From: Curtobacterium sp. MCBA15_012
Lineage (GTDB): Bacteria; Actinomycetota; Actinomycetes; Actinomycetales; Microbacteriaceae
Direction: 5' to 3'
DNA: 64,000 nucleotides
Assembly (NCBI RefSeq): GCF_001864935.2
Contig: NZ_CP126267.1
Coordinates: 3,162,001-3,226,000, forward strand
The notes under the pieces were generated by a model. That model was not told the origin of the DNA and ran no database searches. It saw only the letters and a program-made list of their open reading frames with translations. Numbering within the stretch: position 1 is the stretch's first letter; the number at the start of each line of letters is the position of its first letter. This document shows, piece after piece, positions 24,909 through 32,768 of the stretch. The translations under genes were made by a program, and so were the position numbers.

Positions 24909-25792
24909 TCACCTACGACGGCGGCAACGCCTCCTCCTCGTTCACCCGGGTGCTCGACGGTGGGAACGCGCGCTCGGTCTTCAACGCGCCCCTGCTCCGC
25001 CTGATCGACGACGCGTCCGGCCCGCGGGTCCAGGTGCAGTTCGGCCAGCTCGCCGCCGGCACGGTGCTCGTCACCGTGTACCGGACGGCGAGCGGCCGGA
25101 CGATGAAGGTCCGCGGCGGGGTGAACCTCTACGCCGTGGGCGGCGCGTCCGTGCTCGACGCCGAGGTCCCGTTCGGTGTGCCAGTGACGTACCAGGCGGA
25201 GCAGTTCGACGGGGACGGGCAGTCGCTCGGGTTCACCCTCTCGTCGGTGATCACCGTCGACGAGCAGCACTCGTGGGTGTCTCAACCGCTGTCGCAGGCG
25301 TCGGCGATCCGGGTGCGTGTCCGGACGGTGTCGACGCACTCGCTGGTGCGGCCGTCGCCGGGCGAGATCGTGTTCACCGAGGGCGCGACCGTTGGGCGGG
25401 TCATCTCCGGCCAGCGGACCGGTCTCCAGGGCGCGACGATCGTGCTATCCGTCTCGGAGGACAAGGCGGATGCGTTCGACGCGCTGTGGGGCGGGTACTC
25501 GCAGGACTTCCCGGCCGTGGTCTGCCTGCGGACCCCGCCGGCTGTCCCGCTCCCCCGGGTGCTGTTCTTCGGCTGCCTCGCTCCGGAACGGCAGTCGTCG
25601 GGCGCGAACCGGGCGATCCGGTACTCCCTGCAGGGCGACGAGGTCGCCCCGCCCGCGCCCGGCCTGGTGATCCCCGCGCTGCGCCGGTCCGACATCGACG
25701 CCGCCTACCCGTCGCGCGACGCTCGCGCCGCGGCGTACCGAACACGTCTCGCTCGAGACACCGACTACGACCTCGCTGGCCTGGCCGGCTGA
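24905..25792 (+). CDS. Distal tail / minor tail protein
   Basis: 295 residues, GTG overlapping the tape measure stop. Beta-rich throughout, with LVTVYRTASGRTMKVRGGVN and VPVTYQAEQFDGDGQSLGFT. Its place directly after the tape measure is that of the distal tail (Dit-like) protein linking tube to tip. Sequence alone is not diagnostic. Confidence 0.65.
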   Translation: MITYDGGNASSSFTRVLDGGNARSVFNAPLLRLIDDASGPRVQVQFGQLAAGTVLVTVYRTASGRTMKVRGGVNLYAVGGASVLDAEVPFGVPVTYQAEQFDGDGQSLGFTLSSVITVDEQHSWVSQPLSQASAIRVRVRTVSTHSLVRPSPGEIVFTEGATVGRVISGQRTGLQGATIVLSVSEDKADAFDALWGGYSQDFPAVVCLRTPPAVPLPRVLFFGCLAPERQSSGANRAIRYSLQGDEVAPPAPGLVIPALRRSDIDAAYPSRDARAAAYRTRLARDTDYDLAGLAG

Positions 25793-25809
25793 CCCGGAAC
25801 GGAGGCCGC

Positions 25810-26934
25810 ATGCGCACCTGTTCCGTCGGCCTACCCGACGTGCTCGCCGGGTCGTTCGACCGCCGGTGGCTCCTCGACGTGTTCTACGACGGAGTCCGGG
25901 TGCTGCAGGACGTTCCCTGCACGCGCCCGGACTTCACCGACGACGCTGGGCAGCTCGTCCAGTCGACCGGGACGACGACGATCGTCTACCAGGGGGACTT
26001 CGCCGAGTCGATCGCGCCGACCGAGGTGAGCGATCTGCTCGCCCCGTTCGGCACGCAGGTCGAGGTGTACCTGATCGTCTCCGCGGGCCCGGGGTTCACT
26101 GAACGAATCCGGATGGGCCGCTACATGGTGGCGGAGACCCCGTCCGTCGTGACGACCCGCTTCGTGCTCAACGGCGGCGTCGTGTCGAAGGGCGACAGGA
26201 TCGACCTCACCCTCAAGGATCTGTTCTACGGGGTGCAGGTCGACCGGTTCGACACACCGGGGTCCCCGCCCTCGCTCGACTCGGCGTGGGCGGAGGTGCA
26301 GCGCCTCACCGGCCTGCAGGTGACGAAGTCGGTCGCCGACGCGCCGATCCCGACGACGGTCGCGTACCAGGAGGACCGGCTGCAGGGTGTCTACGACGTC
26401 GCGAACTACGCCCTCGACGCCGTCGCCTGCCTCACCCCGGACGGCACCGTGTCGATGCGGCCGAACGTGTGGCCCGACCCGGTCGACACCGTGCGGTGGG
26501 GCGACGACGGCACCCTCGTGCACGTCAACCGGGGTCTCGCGAACGACTCGGTCTACAACAAGGTCGTCGTCCGCGCCTACGACTCGACGCAAGGTGCCGG
26601 CGTGCTCGCGTCCGGGGAGATCACGGACGGCCCGCTCCGCACCCGCAACCGTGACGGGTCCCTGTCGCCGTACCGGCGCCGGCCGACGTTCTACTCGTCG
26701 CAGTTCATCACGACCCAGGCGCAGGCCGAGGAGTACGTCGCGAAGTGGCTGCCCCGGGTGTCGCAGCTCAAGTCGGTGCAGGTGACGATCACCGAGGTGC
26801 TCAACCCGCTCCGCGAGCTCGGCGACGTGCTCACCGTCGACCGGCTCGGAGAGCAGTTCATCGGCCGCGTCGTCGGCATCCGACGAGGCACCGGAGCGAA
26901 CCAGCAGACGACCCTGGAGGTGGGCGCGCCGTGA
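25810..26934 (+). CDS. Minor tail protein (DUF5047-like, baseplate hub candidate)
   Basis: 374 residues; GGAGG seven bases before ATG. The order of RRWLLDVFYDGVRVLQDVPC, a middle TLKDLFYGVQVDRF, and a C-terminal LRELGDVLTVDRLGEQFIGR resembles DUF5047-type minor tail proteins of actinophages, the hub of the tail tip. It overlaps the next gene by 4 bases. Confidence 0.7.
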   Translation: MRTCSVGLPDVLAGSFDRRWLLDVFYDGVRVLQDVPCTRPDFTDDAGQLVQSTGTTTIVYQGDFAESIAPTEVSDLLAPFGTQVEVYLIVSAGPGFTERIRMGRYMVAETPSVVTTRFVLNGGVVSKGDRIDLTLKDLFYGVQVDRFDTPGSPPSLDSAWAEVQRLTGLQVTKSVADAPIPTTVAYQEDRLQGVYDVANYALDAVACLTPDGTVSMRPNVWPDPVDTVRWGDDGTLVHVNRGLANDSVYNKVVVRAYDSTQGAGVLASGEITDGPLRTRNRDGSLSPYRRRPTFYSSQFITTQAQAEEYVAKWLPRVSQLKSVQVTITEVLNPLRELGDVLTVDRLGEQFIGRVVGIRRGTGANQQTTLEVGAP

Positions 26935-27806
26935 CCGACGACGACCTCACCCCTCTGCAGCTCGCTCTCGCGAAGAAGTCGACCGTCACCGCGTTCGTCG
27001 GCCGGTTCGTCTCGGCCACCGCGACCGGCTGCTTCGTCGACGTCGGCGGCGGCCGTGTACCGGCGCAGTTCGGCTCCGACTACCTGCCCGAGGTCAACGA
27101 GCCGGTCAACGTCCTGTTCATCAACGGCGCGCCGTTCATGATGGGGCCCGTCGGCGCGAAGCCCGGCAAGGGCACCGTGCAGTCGGTGTCGGCGTCGGTC
27201 GTGACGCTCGACACCGCGTACGGCGAGGTCGTGTGCCCGTACAACCAGGGCGTCACCCCTTCCACCGGGCAGGTGATGCGGATCGGCTGGCGTGAGGGGC
27301 CGTTCGCCGAGGCCGTCATGTCGACGTCCCCGAAGCCGGCAGATCCCCCACCGGCGCCCGGCGGCGGCGCGACGACCCATGCCGACGTGTTCACCGCCCT
27401 GGACGCCGGCTCGTTCAACGGCCGGTGGTGGACGGCGCAGGTCCGCGCCGACGACTCTGACCTCGGCTGCTGGTTCTACGGGTCGAAGATCAGCGACACC
27501 ATCCCGGCCGGGGCCCGCATCCAGGCGGTGCAGGTGTACGTCTCCGCCGACCGGATCTACGGCAACCCGCCCATCTTCGGAGTGCACCCGTACCAGTCGA
27601 ACCCCGGCGGGGCGCCGACGCTCGGCGCGCTCTCGCCGATCCCGGTCGCGCCGGGCTGGGCGACCCTTCCGACGGGGTTCGGCGACGTCCTCAAGGCCGG
27701 CGGCGGGTCCGCCGGGGTCGGTGTCGCGCACGGCGGCTTCAACATCTTCCGCAGCCTCGCGCAGGACGGCCAGTCCGGCGCCCTGCGCATCACATCGGTC
27801 TACTGA
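26931..27806 (+). CDS. Minor tail protein
   Basis: 291 residues, GTG coupled to the previous gene. The N-terminal 130 residues form an OB-like barrel (VTAFVGRFVSATATGCFVDV, then VVTLDTAYGEVVCPYNQG). A Pro-rich linker (PADPPPAPGGG) leads to a C-terminal beta-sandwich (DIPAG-type TIPAGARIQAVQVYVSADR) that could bind carbohydrate. It is followed by a strong terminator. Confidence 0.65.
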   Translation: MTDDDLTPLQLALAKKSTVTAFVGRFVSATATGCFVDVGGGRVPAQFGSDYLPEVNEPVNVLFINGAPFMMGPVGAKPGKGTVQSVSASVVTLDTAYGEVVCPYNQGVTPSTGQVMRIGWREGPFAEAVMSTSPKPADPPPAPGGGATTHADVFTALDAGSFNGRWWTAQVRADDSDLGCWFYGSKISDTIPAGARIQAVQVYVSADRIYGNPPIFGVHPYQSNPGGAPTLGALSPIPVAPGWATLPTGFGDVLKAGGGSAGVGVAHGGFNIFRSLAQDGQSGALRITSVY

Positions 27807-27827
27807 CCGCCCATCCCGTTCCCTTCC

Positions 27828-27852
27828 ACGCCCGCCACCGTGCGGGCGTTTT
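27828..27852 (+). terminator. Intrinsic terminator after minor tail genes
   Basis: ACGCCCGC and GCGGGCGT arms (27828-27835, 27842-27849), a 6-base loop and TTTT. It is the most classical Rho-independent terminator in the prophage. Confidence 0.85.
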
Positions 27853-27869
27853 GCATGCAAGGAGCCGTC

Positions 27870-28529
27870 ATGGCACAGGACTCGTGGGGTCCCAAGCACC
27901 AGCCGCAGTACTCCGGCAACGGCGTCCCCGCCGACGCCGCCGACCTGTCCCAGATCGCGAACTTCGCGGCGCTCGTCGGCAACCGCAAGGTGGGCACGTC
28001 CGCTGATCGGGCGGCGCTCGGCGCCGACGAGAAGTGGCCGGGCCTGGAGTTCTACGACACCGACACCCTCGCGAGCTGGCTGTACGTCGCGGACGCGGGC
28101 GGCGGGTCCGCCGGGTGGATCAACCCGAGCATGCGGTTCGCGCAGTTCTCGACCCTCGCGGCTGGCGTGCCGGACGGCGGCCCGTTCCAGCAGGGGACGA
28201 TCACGAAGGTGAGCGGGAAGACCGCTGGCGGGGACTTCGCGACGCTCGCGAACAACCAGATCACGCTCGTCCCGGGCCTCTACGACATCACGTGGACGCT
28301 CAAGATGAACGTCCAGCAGCCGACGACCGCGCGCACCGGGTACGTGCAGTTCGAGGTGCCGGGTGAGACCGAGGCGTTTCGGACTGAGTACGGGCCCGGC
28401 GGCGACACCGCCACGGCGAAGGGCGCGTTCATGCTGCTGCAGCCGGCCGCCCCGACGTTCACGTTCTACAAGCAGGGCGGCGGCACCCCGAGCGTGACCG
28501 GCACCATCCGCATCCGGAAGGACGCCTGA
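27870..28529 (+). CDS. Minor tail / fibre protein with jelly-roll C-terminus
   Basis: 219 residues; AAGGAG before ATG 27870. An N-terminal DAADLSQIANFAALVGNRKV block is a common attachment segment in actinophage tail proteins. The C-terminal 110 residues are strands of a TNF/C1q-like sandwich (ITLVPGLYDITWTLKMNVQQ, then GAFMLLQPAAPTFTFYKQGG), usually trimeric and able to touch the cell surface. It is the first gene after the terminator and overlaps the endolysin start. Confidence 0.65.
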   Translation: MAQDSWGPKHQPQYSGNGVPADAADLSQIANFAALVGNRKVGTSADRAALGADEKWPGLEFYDTDTLASWLYVADAGGGSAGWINPSMRFAQFSTLAAGVPDGGPFQQGTITKVSGKTAGGDFATLANNQITLVPGLYDITWTLKMNVQQPTTARTGYVQFEVPGETEAFRTEYGPGGDTATAKGAFMLLQPAAPTFTFYKQGGGTPSVTGTIRIRKDA

Positions 28530-29509
28530 TGTCGGCCAACGGGCAGCTCACCGACGCCGAACTCGTCGTCGTCCCGAACACTGCGGACATCACCACGATC
28601 GGGGTGCAGCGCATCGCGGTCGCGGTGCTGCCGTACCTCCTCGCCGCGGCGGCCGAGTTCCGGCAGGAGACCGGGCAGAAGCTCGTCCTCGCCGAGGGCT
28701 ACCGGCCGCTCGCGACGCAGATCGACTACTTCAACGCCCGCTACCACGTCGTCGCCTCCGGCGGCGTCTGGTGGAACGGGAAGCGGTGGGCGAAGAACGC
28801 CGGGGCCGCGACCGCGGCGGTGCCCGGCACGAGCCCGCACGGGAACGCAGTCGCGGTCGACCTCTGGTCCGGCATCGACACATCGTTCACCACGGCGAAC
28901 CACCGGGTCTGGGTCCGCGTGTCCGCGAAGTACGGGTGGACGAACACCGGCACCGGCTTCGGCGAGCCCTGGCACCAGGAGTGGTCCGCCGCCCGCGTCA
29001 CGAAGCGCGTCACCCTCACCGCGGCGCTCGTGCGCCCGGCCGCCTCGTCCGGGGCGATCACGAACACCATCACCGGCCGCCCGGCGGCCACGAGCGTCCA
29101 GGAGGACGACATGCCCAGCATCGAGCTCGTCAAGCAGGACGGGGACACGTCCGGCACCGTGTGGATGTCCCGAGACCGGATGGAGCGCCGCCCGCTCTCA
29201 GCCGCTGACTTCGCGGACGTCGCGTACTGGGTCGGGAAGCAGTTCGGCGAGGACGCGGCGAAGGTACAGGTCGTGCGCAGCCTCACCGCGTTCGGCATCG
29301 ACATCTCAGCCCGGCCGGACACGTACGAGCTCGTGAAGGACACCCACGGCGACGGCACCGTCTACCTCTCGTTCAACCGCGTGCTGCTCATCGCCCTCAC
29401 CAGTGCCGCGCTCCCGGCCGCCGTCTGGTGGCTCGACAAGCGCGGCTACGACAACACCGTCTCCCTCACCGACAACCTGGCCGCGTTCGGCGCGGCCCTG
29501 CACGCCTAG
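28529..29509 (+). CDS. Endolysin, M15-type peptidase
   Basis: 326 residues, ATG overlapping the previous stop (TGATG). The zinc peptidase domain (about 20-160) has SPHGNAVAVD (His104, Asp111) and EPWHQEW (His149), the VanY/L-alanyl-D-glutamate peptidase M15 signature, preceded by LAEGYRPLATQIDYFNARY. Residues 195-326 form a second domain, probably for wall binding. No signal peptide is present, so release depends on a holin. A strong internal start lies before the second domain. Confidence 0.88.
   Translation: MSANGQLTDAELVVVPNTADITTIGVQRIAVAVLPYLLAAAAEFRQETGQKLVLAEGYRPLATQIDYFNARYHVVASGGVWWNGKRWAKNAGAATAAVPGTSPHGNAVAVDLWSGIDTSFTTANHRVWVRVSAKYGWTNTGTGFGEPWHQEWSAARVTKRVTLTAALVRPAASSGAITNTITGRPAATSVQEDDMPSIELVKQDGDTSGTVWMSRDRMERRPLSAADFADVAYWVGKQFGEDAAKVQVVRSLTAFGIDISARPDTYELVKDTHGDGTVYLSFNRVLLIALTSAALPAAVWWLDKRGYDNTVSLTDNLAAFGAALHA
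29101..29509 (+). other. Internal translation start for the endolysin C-terminal domain
   Basis: GGAGG at 29101-29105 is five bases before ATG 29111 (Met195), in frame with the endolysin, exactly at the junction of the peptidase and C-terminal domains. A separate 132-residue product (starting MPSIELVKQDGDTSGTVWMS) would be made. Several endolysins are known to produce such extra wall-binding subunits. Confidence 0.55.
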
Positions 29510-29519
29510 GAGGCCTGCC

Positions 29520-29996
29520 ATGTTCCAGCGCTACACCACCGCCCTGCTCCCGCTCGGCATCGCGATCCTCGGCGTCCTCGACGCCGCCCGCGCATCCGGC
29601 ACCGCCTTGCTCGGCTGGCAGACCATCCTGCAGCTCGTCATCCTCGTCGCAACGACCGGGGCCGCGTTCTGGCTGCCGCTCGTCGACGGCCGGTGGGCGG
29701 GCCGGTGGAAGACCGGCGCCGCGATCGTCGGCGCGATCGCGTCCGCGCTGATCGCGACGATCCCCGACGGGCACTTCACCACGGCGACGCTGATCCTGTT
29801 CCTCACCGCCGCGCTCAAGGCAGTCGCGACGGAGGTCGGCGTGCAGATCCGCGTCGACGCCGCGAAGACCATCGACGCCGGCTCGACTGCCGACCCGGGC
29901 GTCCCCTCGATCACGGCACTGCCGGACCCGCGCAAGGTGTCCGACGGTGACCCCGCGATCGTCGGCTCCGAGCCCGCGCCCGCCTCGGCGCCCTGA
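29520..29996 (+). CDS. Holin
   Basis: 158 residues; AGGAGG before ATG 29520. Three to four hydrophobic segments (about 8-24, 33-53, 65-82, 88-105) are followed by a hydrophilic Pro/Asp-rich tail. Immediately downstream of the endolysin. It should form the membrane lesions that release the M15 peptidase. Confidence 0.78.
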   Translation: MFQRYTTALLPLGIAILGVLDAARASGTALLGWQTILQLVILVATTGAAFWLPLVDGRWAGRWKTGAAIVGAIASALIATIPDGHFTTATLILFLTAALKAVATEVGVQIRVDAAKTIDAGSTADPGVPSITALPDPRKVSDGDPAIVGSEPAPASAP

Positions 29997-30025
29997 CCAC
30001 CACGACACCCCAGGAAGGGGTCAGC

Positions 30026-30286
30026 ATGCCCGACGATCGGCCGGACGACGTCACCCTCGGCGAGGTGAACCGGAACCTGCAGGCGTTCAAGGACGACATC
30101 AAGGGTGACCTCCGGGAGCTCCGCGACGGGTTCGTCTCCAAGGAGTCGTTCCGTGCGCTCGAGCGCACGGTGCAGGAGATCAAGGAGTCCGCGAAGTTCC
30201 GGGTCGGGTCGTGGCTGTCGGTCGCCGGCATCGTCGTCTCCGCCGCGGTCGCGGTGTGGGCGACGCTGCGGGGAGGTGGCGCATGA
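30026..30286 (+). CDS. XhlA-like holin partner / membrane protein
   Basis: 86 residues; AGGAAGGGG before the ATG. A coiled coil (VNRNLQAFKDDIKGDLRELR, to about residue 58) is followed by one membrane segment (SWLSVAGIVVSAAVAVWATL). This coil-plus-single-TM architecture is that of XhlA/hemolysin-type lysis proteins and suggests a second holin or antiholin. Overlaps the next ATG (ATGA). Confidence 0.7.
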   Translation: MPDDRPDDVTLGEVNRNLQAFKDDIKGDLRELRDGFVSKESFRALERTVQEIKESAKFRVGSWLSVAGIVVSAAVAVWATLRGGGA

Positions 30287-30999
30287 GGCACCTCCTCACC
30301 CGGGGCCCGCGGTGGCTCCGCGCGCAGAATCTCGTCATCATCATCCCCGTCGTCGCGATCGTCGTCGTGCTCGTCGCGCTGTACGTCTCGCAGGCGCAGA
30401 CCATCGGCGTGCAGCGGGACCGGATCGGCGCGCTCGTCGCGCAGAACGGCCGACAGGCGGACCGGCTCGACGCCGCGTACTCGGAGTACACGAAGCTGTA
30501 CGGGCAGGCGAAGCAGTCGGGGGTGCAGCCGACCACGGTCGCGCCCTCGGCGCTGCCCGGGCCGACCGGCTCCTCCGGCAAGGACGGCCGCGACGGCCCC
30601 CGCGGCTCCGACGGCCGCGGCATCGCGTTCGCACTGTGCACGGCGACGGGGTGGACGGTCACGTACACCGACGGCGACACCGAAAACGCCGGCCAGTGCG
30701 TCGGCGACACCGGGTCGGCCGGCAGCCCAGGTGCGACCGGCGCCGCCGGCTCGAACGGCAGCGACGGGCAGCCCGGCGCCCCGGGGGCCCACGGAGCACC
30801 GGGCGCGACCGGCGCACAGGGCGACCCCGGACCGGCCGGGCAGACCGGCACCGGCGTCGCATCCGTGTCGTGCGCCACGGCGGCCGACGGCTCCACCGTG
30901 TTCCGCTTCCTTCTCACCGACGGCACCACGCAGGACATCCCCGGTTCCTGCGTGGTGCCGTCCCCCTCCCCCTCCCCCACCCCAGACCCCGCGGGCTGA
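30283..30999 (+). CDS. Membrane-anchored collagen-like protein
   Basis: 238 residues. A membrane segment at about 17-35 (NLVIIIPVVAIVVVLVALYV) is followed by a coiled coil (to about 75), a short G-x-y run (GPTGSSGKDGRDGPRG) and a longer one (about 147-190, with GAPGAHGAPGATGAQGDPGP), then a small Cys-containing C-terminal domain and a Ser/Pro tail. It resembles spanin-less actinophage lysis-region proteins and might span the wall as a trimeric stalk. It is coupled to the XhlA-like gene. Confidence 0.7.
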   Translation: MRHLLTRGPRWLRAQNLVIIIPVVAIVVVLVALYVSQAQTIGVQRDRIGALVAQNGRQADRLDAAYSEYTKLYGQAKQSGVQPTTVAPSALPGPTGSSGKDGRDGPRGSDGRGIAFALCTATGWTVTYTDGDTENAGQCVGDTGSAGSPGATGAAGSNGSDGQPGAPGAHGAPGATGAQGDPGPAGQTGTGVASVSCATAADGSTVFRFLLTDGTTQDIPGSCVVPSPSPSPTPDPAG

Positions 31000-31020
31000 C
31001 CCGCAGAACGGAGCGACCCG

Positions 31021-31512
31021 ATGGAGACCATCGACGCGCAGATCTTCATCCGTCGAGACACAGCGGCAGGGCTCGCGCCGGTTGTGCCCGCTGACGGTGA
31101 ACCGGTGTACGAGAAGGACACGAAGCTACAGCGCATCGGCGACGGCGTGACGCCGGTCGCGGAGTTGGACGCTGCTGCCTGGGTTGACGGTGAGACCCAC
31201 GAGTTCAGCGACGACGTCAAGACCGCGCTCGCCCGATCCTTCATCACCCTCCGCGTCGCTGCAAAGAACCCTGACCTGCTCATCGTGGGCAGCATCACCC
31301 GGAATGCCGACGGCGTCGTGACGAGCGCAGCGGTGGTCTGGCCGGACGGGACCCTGGGAACCCTCACGACCGACGTGCTCGACCCTTCGGGGGCCATCAA
31401 CGGCTACCACCTCACGTACGGCTCGCCCACGGCGAAGACCTTCACGCAGCCGACGATCACGCGGGATTCGTCTGGCGCTGCGATCTCCATCCCGCAGATC
31501 GTGGTGAGCTGA
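31021..31512 (+). CDS. Fibre-type protein with Mtd-like N-terminal domain
   Basis: 163 residues; ACGGAG before ATG. The N-terminus DAQIFIRRDTAA, then GEPVYEKDTKLQRIGDGVTP, is the pattern of the N-terminal domain of phage major tropism determinants and related fibre proteins, used to attach receptor-binding modules to the tail. The C-terminal 90 residues are beta-rich. It precedes the SGNH hydrolase by 1 base and probably works with it. Local GC is clearly lower than in the structural genes. Confidence 0.6.
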   Translation: METIDAQIFIRRDTAAGLAPVVPADGEPVYEKDTKLQRIGDGVTPVAELDAAAWVDGETHEFSDDVKTALARSFITLRVAAKNPDLLIVGSITRNADGVVTSAAVVWPDGTLGTLTTDVLDPSGAINGYHLTYGSPTAKTFTQPTITRDSSGAAISIPQIVVS

Positions 31513-31513
31513 C

Positions 31514-32764
31514 ATGGGCCTTCTTGACGCGCCGGCACCGGCCTACACGAGCCCCCGGCTCGACGCTTTCCACCGGGCGCTACAGCTCCCCGCATCCGAC
31601 GTCTACCTGCTGGTACTCGGCGACTCGACCGGAGCCGGCATCACCCGGTTCCCGCGGCTGCTCGCGAACTACTTCGCCGCGCAGTACCCCAAGTGGTCGG
31701 TCGTGTACGACGCGTGGGATGACTCATCGAAGACCTACCCGACAGCGAACCGGGTGACGGTGCAGACCGGCACGAATGGGTTCACGCTCTACATCAAGAA
31801 CGGGTCGGTCTCCGGCCAGGTAATCGGCTACGCGCGCGACAACATGGCGACCCTCACCGCCGGGTTCAGCGCGTCGCTGATCTACTTCAACTACGCGCAC
31901 AACAGCCCCCAGCTCGGGGACGGGTACCGCTACCTGATGGCGGAGACGGTCAACCGGTACCGGAACCAGTACCCGAAGGCTGCGATCGTCGTCGGCACGC
32001 AGAACCCCCGCGATCCCGCGGCATGGCCTCTGTCGGCCGCGCCGAACGACTACGCGTCCGACGACGGCAAGCAGCGTGCCGTGTACGAGTGGGCCGTCGC
32101 GCAGGGCTTCCCGGTCGTCGACATCAACCGCATCTTCTACAACTACGGCTCGAACTGGTCGTCCGCTCTGATGCTCGCCGATGGGCTGCACCCGAACGAC
32201 AACGCCGGGTCGCCGCTGTGGGCGAAGAGCGTCTGGAACGTGATCCGCCCGCGCGGCGCCATCGTGTCGCCTGGCCACCAGCCCGACAGCAATCGCATCT
32301 GGATCCCCGCTCGAGAGTTCTACGCTGTCGACGGGACTCCGACCCTGACGTCCGCGTACGGGCTGCAGGCATGGTCGCTGCCGAACGGGTCACTGAACTC
32401 GATCGCGGCGCTCGTCGACATCCCGTCGGCCTGGAAGGCGCAGAACATCCACGCGATCACCACCGCGGCGGCCGCCGGCGCGGCGGGGCAGACCTCCTTG
32501 TTCTCTGCATCGCACCAGTACGTCGGAACGAGCACCGGGATCGGCGGAGCGATCAACCTTGGGACGTGGGTGTCTGACAACGCAGCGGTCACGAACGGCG
32601 CGAACTACACGGCCGGTCGAACCCAGGACAATACGCTCTGGGACCGGATCACGCTTGGAGCGTCACCGGTCGCACTCAAGGTGGGCCGCGACGGAACGAG
32701 TTCGGCGGACACGTTCGCGAGCGCGATCCTGTTACTCGGGCTGATGATCGAGCAGGCCTACTGA
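31514..32764 (+). CDS. SGNH/GDSL hydrolase, probable tail esterase
   Basis: 416 residues. Block I is VLGDSTGAG (Ser38), and block V is ADGLHPNDN (Asp223, His226), giving the serine-hydrolase triad; NYAHN near 126-130 can supply the oxyanion Asn. The C-terminal 150 residues are a beta-sandwich. No signal peptide is present, so export by a host system is unlikely and virion attachment is favoured. Such enzymes on tails deacetylate surface polysaccharides to reach the membrane. It faces the O-antigen ligase-like gene, with 4 bases between the two stops. Confidence 0.78.
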   Translation: MGLLDAPAPAYTSPRLDAFHRALQLPASDVYLLVLGDSTGAGITRFPRLLANYFAAQYPKWSVVYDAWDDSSKTYPTANRVTVQTGTNGFTLYIKNGSVSGQVIGYARDNMATLTAGFSASLIYFNYAHNSPQLGDGYRYLMAETVNRYRNQYPKAAIVVGTQNPRDPAAWPLSAAPNDYASDDGKQRAVYEWAVAQGFPVVDINRIFYNYGSNWSSALMLADGLHPNDNAGSPLWAKSVWNVIRPRGAIVSPGHQPDSNRIWIPAREFYAVDGTPTLTSAYGLQAWSLPNGSLNSIAALVDIPSAWKAQNIHAITTAAAAGAAGQTSLFSASHQYVGTSTGIGGAINLGTWVSDNAAVTNGANYTAGRTQDNTLWDRITLGASPVALKVGRDGTSSADTFASAILLLGLMIEQAY

Positions 32765-32768
32765 CGAG

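Noticed and set aside
28529..31000. A separate integrase or repressor gene in the prophage right arm
   Set aside because: No tyrosine or serine recombinase motif and no repressor-like gene was found in this arm or elsewhere in the window. They must lie to the left.
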